In this document: positions 59,080 through 64,000 of the stretch, piece after piece
Layout of the letters: the number at the start of each line of letters is the position of its first letter
How positions within the stretch are numbered: position 1 is the first letter of the stretch
From: Phormidium tenue FACHB-886
GTDB taxonomy: Bacteria > Cyanobacteriota > Cyanobacteriia > Elainellales > Elainellaceae
Direction of reading: 5' to 3'
DNA length: 64,000 nt
NCBI RefSeq assembly: GCF_014764505.1
Contig: NZ_JACXWX010000010.1
Location: 86,001 to 150,000 of the forward strand
Made by a program: the position numbers and the translations under genes
The notes under the pieces: generated by a model
What the model saw: only the letters and a program-made list of their open reading frames with translations
Told to the model about the DNA's origin: nothing
Databases searched by the model: none

Positions 59080-59814
59080 ATGGAGCGGTTTTTGGGTGCC
59101 CTATCAATAACCCTGTTACTATCGGGCTTGGCTGCTGTAACGCAGCTTCAAGCGCCATCTGACCCACTTGAGCAAATCGTGCAAGCTGGTTTAATGACTC
59201 CTCAGCCCGATAGCTCATCCAATATTATGCTCAGTCGAGCAGAGCTGGCCAGCATCTTAGTCAAGGTGTTTCATCTCGATCGTCAATCTTCAGGGTTGCC
59301 GAAGACTTTGGTGCAGCTTGGAGATGTGCCTACCTCCCACTGGGCCTATCAAGATGTCCAGCTTGTGCTAAAAAATGGCATCATGAATGGCTACCGGGAA
59401 GGCAGGTTTTATCCCGACCAACGAATTACCAGAGCTGAAGCCTTTGCCATTTTTGCTCAAGCCTTTGGGGTTTTTCAATTTCCAGAGCCTACTGTGACTC
59501 AGGTGCTGGCGCAATATCCCGACGCGGCACAAATTCCTCACTGGGCCCGCAAGCCGATGGCAACTGCCCTACAGGAAGGTTTTGTCAATACAAAGGGCGA
59601 TCGCATTGATCCCCTTAGCCCTATGACCCGTAGCGATATCGCGTATGCGCTGACCGTTTATCTACAGCGACAGGATGCACGAGTTCAGGACAAGTCTGTC
59701 CTCGCTCAGCTTGTCACCACTGTAGCATCTGCAACGGCAGAGCCTACGATGGCACAATCTGCACAATGTCAGCAAATCTTGCCATTATCGTTACCTGGGA
59801 GACATAAAAGTTGA
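59080..59814 (+). CDS. SLH-domain surface protein
   Basis: The 244-residue protein has a hydrophobic N-terminal signal (FLGALSITLLLSGLAAVTQL) followed by S-layer-homology segments with SRAELASILVKVFHLD, SHWAYQDVQLVLKNGIMNGY and FYPDQRITRAEAFAIFAQAF. A further less-conserved copy has MTRSDIAYALTVYLQRQ. SLH domains attach proteins to peptidoglycan-linked polymers. There is no visible porin or enzyme domain, so it may be a stand-alone surface protein. AGTGAGG lies upstream of the ATG at 59080. Confidence 0.85.
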   Translation: MERFLGALSITLLLSGLAAVTQLQAPSDPLEQIVQAGLMTPQPDSSSNIMLSRAELASILVKVFHLDRQSSGLPKTLVQLGDVPTSHWAYQDVQLVLKNGIMNGYREGRFYPDQRITRAEAFAIFAQAFGVFQFPEPTVTQVLAQYPDAAQIPHWARKPMATALQEGFVNTKGDRIDPLSPMTRSDIAYALTVYLQRQDARVQDKSVLAQLVTTVASATAEPTMAQSAQCQQILPLSLPGRHKS

Positions 59815-60069
59815 GCAAGAAGCTGATAATTTATCAGAGCTTCGATAAATGCTTTAAAAATTCTCAGCCAAATTCTTGGTTGCTTTAAACAACCCAACCG
59901 GGTGCTATTTATGCTAGAGATAGGAAGGCGATCTACTCTAGCTTCCCTACAGATTCCAGTATTAACCCTACAAGATCGTCCATAACCAGTTTAACCAGCC
60001 TCTAAAAGGCACGTCCTTAGAAGAAGGCAAGCCTCCAGAAGGCAAGTTTAGCCCAAAGGCAGTTTTGTT

Positions 60070-60465
60070 ATGACTCCTACATCTACGCTACTAAGTAGCG
60101 ACTCCCTACAAATAGACACCCAGCAAATCTATCTAAGTTCATCTAGCTCCCTGCAATCGAACTTTTCACAGCCCAGCCTACAAAATCGTCCAGGCAGCTC
60201 CTCACAGCGCGTTCTGCTCCAGCCTATCCGCAACTGGTTAGACCGTCTTCAGGTTCGCGATTCCAAAACCGCTCACCGCATTGCTAAACTGATCCCTTCG
60301 CAGTGCCCTTTCGAGCGAGATATCAAGCTGTTTGGTCGTACCGTGGCGCATATTCCACCCCTCTGCAAGCTCAATCCGTTTTACGATCAGTTTGTCGGAC
60401 TGCGCTTCCGCGCTCTGTGTTATCTGGTAGACGAATGCGGTGAAGATATCCAATCTTACTGCTAA
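60070..60465 (+). CDS. Mo-dependent nitrogenase C-terminal-like protein
   Basis: The 131-residue protein carries the cyanobacterial domain annotated as Mo-dependent nitrogenase C-terminal (PF06967). Motifs are IRNWLDRLQVRDSKTAHRIA, LIPSQCPFERDIKLFGRTVA, IPPLCKLNPFYDQFVGLRFR and YLVDECGEDIQ. The N-terminal 45 residues are Ser/Gln-rich. The name comes from a fusion elsewhere and does not imply nitrogen fixation; no nif genes are present here. Confidence 0.8.
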   Translation: MTPTSTLLSSDSLQIDTQQIYLSSSSSLQSNFSQPSLQNRPGSSSQRVLLQPIRNWLDRLQVRDSKTAHRIAKLIPSQCPFERDIKLFGRTVAHIPPLCKLNPFYDQFVGLRFRALCYLVDECGEDIQSYC

Positions 60466-60554
60466 GGTTTTGGACCTGTCTCACAAACGCAGCAAAGCTT
60501 AATATTGGCTCTCCTGTATCAGGTTGCCAATTGCCGAGTAGCACTGCTATCGGA

Positions 60555-60595
60555 GAGGTTCGTTAGATGTAAGTGCTGACGTTTTAACGAACCTC
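60555..60595. terminator. Inverted repeat between convergent genes
   Basis: Perfect 11-bp arms GAGGTTCGTTA and TAACGAACCTC flank 19 bases downstream of the 60070 gene. Confidence 0.5.
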
Positions 60596-60600
60596 CCACC

Positions 60601-60644
60601 TCTGCCTCTAAATCTAAGAAATTCTGCCCCTAAATCCAAGAAAT
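60601..60644. repeat. Two 22-bp tandem units
   Basis: Units beginning TCTGCCTCTAAATCTAAG and TCTGCCCCTAAATCCAAG differ at two positions. Confidence 0.8.
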
Positions 60645-60676
60645 GTGGACAGATTTATCGTAATTTAGCGTGGGGA

Positions 60677-61252
60677 TCAGCTCTCCTGAGCTGCCAGCGT
60701 CCCTTCTTGTCCCAGTGGGGTCGCTAACCCATCAATGCTGATGACGTTTTTCTGCTGATGGTACGTCTTTAACCCTGCCTCTCCCTTTTTTCTTGCCCAT
60801 TCAATCATCTCCTGCCGCTGTTCTTGATAATTAAAGAGCGGTACGCCTGTGCCACAGGAAGTTTGAACGCGATCGATCTCCGCCACAAAAATCTGTCGGG
60901 TTCCAGGAATGGGTGGAAATAGTGTATAAAGATCTTTCCAATCAGGCGAGCTTGGCAGCACAGTTCGCCCTTGCCCAAACAGTCGTAAAATCACTGGCGC
61001 ACCCTGAAAGGCACAGAACATGAAGGTAATGCGTCCATTCTCTAATAGGTGAGCAGAGGTTTCGTTGCCGCTGCCGCTTAAATCTAGGTAGGCAACTCGA
61101 TTGGGTGAGAGGGTGCGAAAGCTGTCTAATCCTTTGGGCGATAGGTTGACATGACCCGCAGGGCTGAGAGGTGCTGTTGCTACAAAGAATATGTGTTGAG
61201 CAGCGATAAACTGCTGGAGATTTTCGGTGATGCGATCGAAAACTTTAGCCAT
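60677..61252 (-). CDS. Pyridoxamine 5'-phosphate oxidase-family protein
   Basis: The 191-residue protein has the split-barrel flavin-binding fold: FFVATAPLSPAGHVNLSPKG, RVAYLDLSGSGNETSAHLLE, GRITFMFCAFQGAPVILRLF and GTRQIFVAEIDRVQTSCG. The family is diverse (FMN- or F420-binding), and this subgroup has no confirmed substrate. The ATG is at 61252. Confidence 0.85.
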   Translation of the reverse strand: MAKVFDRITENLQQFIAAQHIFFVATAPLSPAGHVNLSPKGLDSFRTLSPNRVAYLDLSGSGNETSAHLLENGRITFMFCAFQGAPVILRLFGQGRTVLPSSPDWKDLYTLFPPIPGTRQIFVAEIDRVQTSCGTGVPLFNYQEQRQEMIEWARKKGEAGLKTYHQQKNVISIDGLATPLGQEGTLAAQES

Positions 61253-61363
61253 AGCAGAGAAATAGTGGAGCTTCTGCCTAGTCTAGCGCTTTGTCGATCG
61301 TCCATAAAAGAAATATGAGTTTTGCACTTTGGCGGAACTCAGGGCTTTTGTCAGCAGCAAAAA

Positions 61364-61390
61364 GAACGGTGTACTAAGAATACACCGTTC
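61364..61390 (-). terminator. Intrinsic terminator for the ferritin-like gene
   Basis: A 10-bp perfect stem GAACGGTGTA/TACACCGTTC is followed on the minus strand by CTTTTTG. Confidence 0.85.
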
Positions 61391-61408
61391 ATACACTAAG
61401 CCGTATAC

Positions 61409-61735
61409 TTAAACTTTGAGCACCCATTGGCTGCGGGTGTCACTGCTGACAAAAGAAGCAGGAACAACCGGCACATCAACCCCTAAAGTCACAAAGGCAG
61501 CTCGAATCGCAGTCGCATGAGAAGCTTCAGTAGAGCCAATGCTCGCACCAGCGGTAATTAAGGCAGGCGTTTTGAGTTTGGCAATCTCGCCTGCGTAGGC
61601 GATCGCTGCATCAGTTTCTAACGCCAGTGCCAGCTTAGCAATGTTGACGTCGGAATCAATGTTGCCCTCTCCTTTCTGAATGTAAGAAGACAGTTCGTAG
61701 CTGGTTTCCGCCATAGTAGAGTTATTCATACTCAC
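61409..61735 (-). CDS. Small ferritin-like domain protein
   Basis: The 108-residue protein fits the C-terminal half of the ferritin-like domain (PF13668 type): KLALALETDAAIAYAGEIAK, ALITAGASIGSTEASHATAI and VDVPVVPASFVS. The E/H residues of the EASH motif could be metal ligands, but a full four-helix bundle is not encoded, so it may dimerise or be truncated. The start GTG at 61735 has TAGGAG eight bases upstream; a downstream ATG at 61729 is possible. Confidence 0.6.
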   Translation of the reverse strand: MSMNNSTMAETSYELSSYIQKGEGNIDSDVNIAKLALALETDAAIAYAGEIAKLKTPALITAGASIGSTEASHATAIRAAFVTLGVDVPVVPASFVSSDTRSQWVLKV

Positions 61736-62288
61736 GTTAGTATCTCCTACTCACTTTATTTGCAGAATGACCTTACAAAAATCTCTTCTCTGAAACTGAA
61801 GGGATTTTTGTGGTTACAGATTGAGAATAAAACAAGCACTTAGCTTGAAACATTCTAGATATGAATACAGAGGAAAGAAAGAATTGGATTAATATCGGTT
61901 TAAAGGCTTTAGTTCGATTGCTAATCAGCTAAAAACATGAAAGAAGAATACACTCCCAGCGTGTTCATCGCAGAGACTTGATGTTGCATATAGATTTTGC
62001 AGGCGGTCATCCTGTTTAGTGATGCGACAAAATTGATAGAACCCCTTAAAGGCGAAAGACTGCCTACAAAAACTGCCTATACGTTTTTCAAGCTGAGATA
62101 TGCTCGTTAGAGTCGCGAACAGCCGTTTGCTCCCACAGGCATATTGCACCTGATAGAAAACAGTCTTCTAAAACCTATGGGCTTCTGCGAAGAAATACGC
62201 AAAGCTCGACCGATTGGATTGCGTTTGACTTATCAGAATCTTGTGTTTGAATGATGCAGATTTCTGCGGAGGCTGCTGAGCCGCCAAA
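61736..62288. other. Intergenic region before the ferritin-like gene
   Basis: It should hold the promoter of the minus-strand ferritin-like gene. A hairpin-like ATCTCTTCTC stretch is weak. An open frame at 61925-62149 has no support. Confidence 0.4.
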
Positions 62289-63455
62289 TTATCTGTTTGC
62301 TGTCTTGGTTTGCCGCAGCGATCGCACCGTTTCCACCACGGCTGCCCCGACCCGATCGATCTCTTCTAAGGTGTTGAACCGTCCAATGCCAAACCGAAGT
62401 GAAGCATACGCCAAATCAACCGACCGCCCCAATGCCTGCAGCACATGCGACGGTGCAACTTTAGCAGTGGTGCAGGCAGAGCCAGAAGAAACGGCAGCGA
62501 TCGGCTGGATGCCCAAAAGTAGTGCCTGCCCATCTACATTCTCAAAGCTGACATTGAGATTGCCAGGAAGCCGCTCGGTGAGGGAGCCGTTCAGGTGTAT
62601 GCCAGGAATGGGGTGCAGAATTGTCCAGAGGCGATCGCGTAGTTCTTTAACCCGCTGCGATTCGGATACCAGGTCTGTTAGGCTTAGCTGCACCGCTTCC
62701 GCAAAACCCACAATTTGGGGTGGGTAGAGTGTGCCCGATCGCAGCCCCCGCTCTTGTCCGCCCCCGTGAAGCTGAGGGGCAAGCTGCACTCTTGGATTGC
62801 GCCGCCGCACATATAGTGCGCCAATGCCTTTAGGACCGTAAACCTTGTGTGCCGTCAGCGAGAGCAGATCGATTTGCATTGCCTGCACATTTAGAGAAAT
62901 TTTGCCGATTGCCTGGGCTGCATCGGTGTGGAAAAGCACCTGATGCTGATGGCATATGGCGCCAATTTCTGCGAGGGGCTGCAAAACACCAATTTCATTG
63001 TTGGCTGCCATCACCGATACCAGCACTGTATCAGGGCGAATCGCTTTCTCCAGACAATTGAGATCGAGTAGTCCGTCGGGCTGTACCGGCAGGAAAGTGA
63101 CTTCAAACCCCAATGACTGCAAATAGCGATAAGGATCGAGAACAGCGCTATGCTCCGTTTCTAGGGTAATTAGGTGCCGCCCTTTGCCAAAATATGCCTC
63201 TGCTATACCCTTGATGGCTAGATTGTTGGCTTCTGTAGCTCCGCTGGTAAAGATGATTTCTTCTGGGAGGGCGTGGATAGCCTCTGCAAGAATCTGACGC
63301 GATCGTTTTACGGCTGCTTCTGCCTCCCAGCCATACTGATGAGCGCTGGCAGAATTACCAAAATGCTCTGTGAAGTAGGGCAACATCGCCGCTAGCACCC
63401 GCGAATCGATTGGGGTTGTGGCGTGGCAGTCCAGGTAAATAGGACGTTGGGTCAT
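62289..63455 (-). CDS. Cysteine desulfurase (IscS/NifS family)
   Basis: The 388-residue PLP enzyme frees sulfur from cysteine for Fe-S cluster and tRNA thiolation. The PLP lysine is in SLTAHKVYGPKGIGALYVRR and the sulfur-accepting Cys in SSGSACTTAKVAPSHVLQA. YLDCHATTPIDSRVLAAMLP and FTSGATEANNLAIKGIA are the start of the fold. It is group I (IscS/NifS-like). The ATG is at 63455. No isc or suf scaffold gene is adjacent. Confidence 0.93.
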   Translation of the reverse strand: MTQRPIYLDCHATTPIDSRVLAAMLPYFTEHFGNSASAHQYGWEAEAAVKRSRQILAEAIHALPEEIIFTSGATEANNLAIKGIAEAYFGKGRHLITLETEHSAVLDPYRYLQSLGFEVTFLPVQPDGLLDLNCLEKAIRPDTVLVSVMAANNEIGVLQPLAEIGAICHQHQVLFHTDAAQAIGKISLNVQAMQIDLLSLTAHKVYGPKGIGALYVRRRNPRVQLAPQLHGGGQERGLRSGTLYPPQIVGFAEAVQLSLTDLVSESQRVKELRDRLWTILHPIPGIHLNGSLTERLPGNLNVSFENVDGQALLLGIQPIAAVSSGSACTTAKVAPSHVLQALGRSVDLAYASLRFGIGRFNTLEEIDRVGAAVVETVRSLRQTKTANR

Positions 63456-63637
63456 AGGTGTCGATCCGGGTGCAATTCCAGAAGTGCTAGTTTCATGGTA
63501 AGCATTGAGGCAAGCAGTTTGAATTTGGCTGTGTAATTAAACAACTATCAATCTACCGTCTCTATCAAGATTGCCCCGTCGGGATATTATAGAGAACGGC
63601 TAGTGCAAGGCATGACTCGGTGCAAACAGGCGTAAAC

Positions 63638-64000
63638 ATGGCAAACTCCGATCGCAAACCCATCCTCCTTGATTTTGAAAAACCCCTTGCCGAGCTTGAC
63701 GTTCGGATCGCTCAGGTACGCGAACTTGCCGAAGAAAACGACGTCGATGTATCTGACCAGATCTCGCAACTGGAGGCTCGCGCCGTGCAGCTTCGCCAAG
63801 AAATTTTTGGAAGTTTGACTCCTGCCCAGCGGCTACAGGTTGCCCGTCATCCTCGCCGTCCTAGCACTTTGGATTATATTCAGGCAATTAGCGATGAATG
63901 GCTGGAGCTACACGGCGATCGCAGTACAGGCATAGATGATCTGGCGCTGGTTGGCGGTGTGGGTCGGCTGGAGGGGCGGCCAGTGGTGATGCTGGGCAAC
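63638..64000 (+). CDS. accA: Acetyl-CoA carboxylase carboxyltransferase subunit alpha (partial)
   Basis: The first 121 codons are present; the window edge cuts the gene. The sequence includes [40 protein letters not shown] and [20 protein letters not shown], matching AccA. With AccD it forms the carboxyltransferase of fatty-acid synthesis. The ATG at 63638 is chosen from the family N-terminus. Confidence 0.95.
   Translation, partial: MANSDRKPILLDFEKPLAELDVRIAQVRELAEENDVDVSDQISQLEARAVQLRQEIFGSLTPAQRLQVARHPRRPSTLDYIQAISDEWLELHGDRSTGIDDLALVGGVGRLEGRPVVMLGN

Noticed and set aside
61925-62149. 74-codon minus-strand open frame
   Set aside because: No domain, unusual composition, and located in the presumed promoter of the ferritin-like gene.

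Overview
The window is chromosomal DNA of an oxygenic cyanobacterium. It carries genes for photosystem I (psaM), photosystem II (psbO) and the cytochrome b6f complex (petC-petA), several cyanobacteria-restricted families (DUF3082, DUF3370, DUF1517, DUF1636), pentapeptide-repeat and WD40-STAND proteins, and many copies of the cyanobacterial HIP1 octamer GCGATCGC. The gene complement resembles filamentous Leptolyngbya-like genomes; that placement is inference. No tRNA, rRNA, CRISPR array, prophage or intact insertion sequence was seen.

Layout: 0-7 kb has a GT9 glycosyltransferase, an RluD-type pseudouridine synthase, a two-domain arsenosugar-type glycosyltransferase fusion, DUF3082 and DUF3370 proteins and a PhoU homologue. 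7-14 kb is the photosynthetic stretch (psaM, petCA, psbO) with a 70-repeat-class pentapeptide protein and a cysteine-repeat secreted protein. 14-18 kb has clpP, a low-complexity protein with an annealase-like start, a TerC-family membrane protein and rlmN. 18.3-27.4 kb holds two giant signalling ATPases in tandem: an NB-ARC protein with 14 WD40 blades and a caspase-nSTAND-WD40 protein. This is the best candidate for a conflict or programmed-cell-death locus. 27-38 kb has gcvT, a GST, a membrane metallophosphatase, a lumenal pentapeptide protein, an HD hydrolase, a frameshifted gene, a DUF1517 pair, a GT39 membrane glycosyltransferase and a Gfo/Idh oxidoreductase. 38-45 kb has a 23-residue membrane peptide gene, a Ser/Thr kinase, a GH8 lipoprotein, a DUF1636 gene behind a cobalamin riboswitch, a CFA synthase-like methyltransferase and a decayed TPR gene. 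45-51 kb has a PilB-type ATPase, thrC, rlpA behind a probable c-di-AMP riboswitch, and sbcD. 52-55 kb is the pair that closes the cyanobacterial TCA cycle (succinic semialdehyde dehydrogenase and 2-oxoglutarate decarboxylase). 55-64 kb has rsgA, a polysaccharide deacetylase, an SLH protein, a nitrogenase-C-terminal-like protein, a PPOX-family protein, a small ferritin-like protein, a cysteine desulfurase and the start of accA, cut by the window edge.

Scattered between genes are palindromic repeat elements of two related kinds. One carries GTCCTAACG plus GCGCGTAGCGCTATA next to a long hairpin; the other has TATAGCAAC/GCAGTTAGG ends. They sit directly at gene 3' ends, and one supplies the last codons and the stop of a gene.
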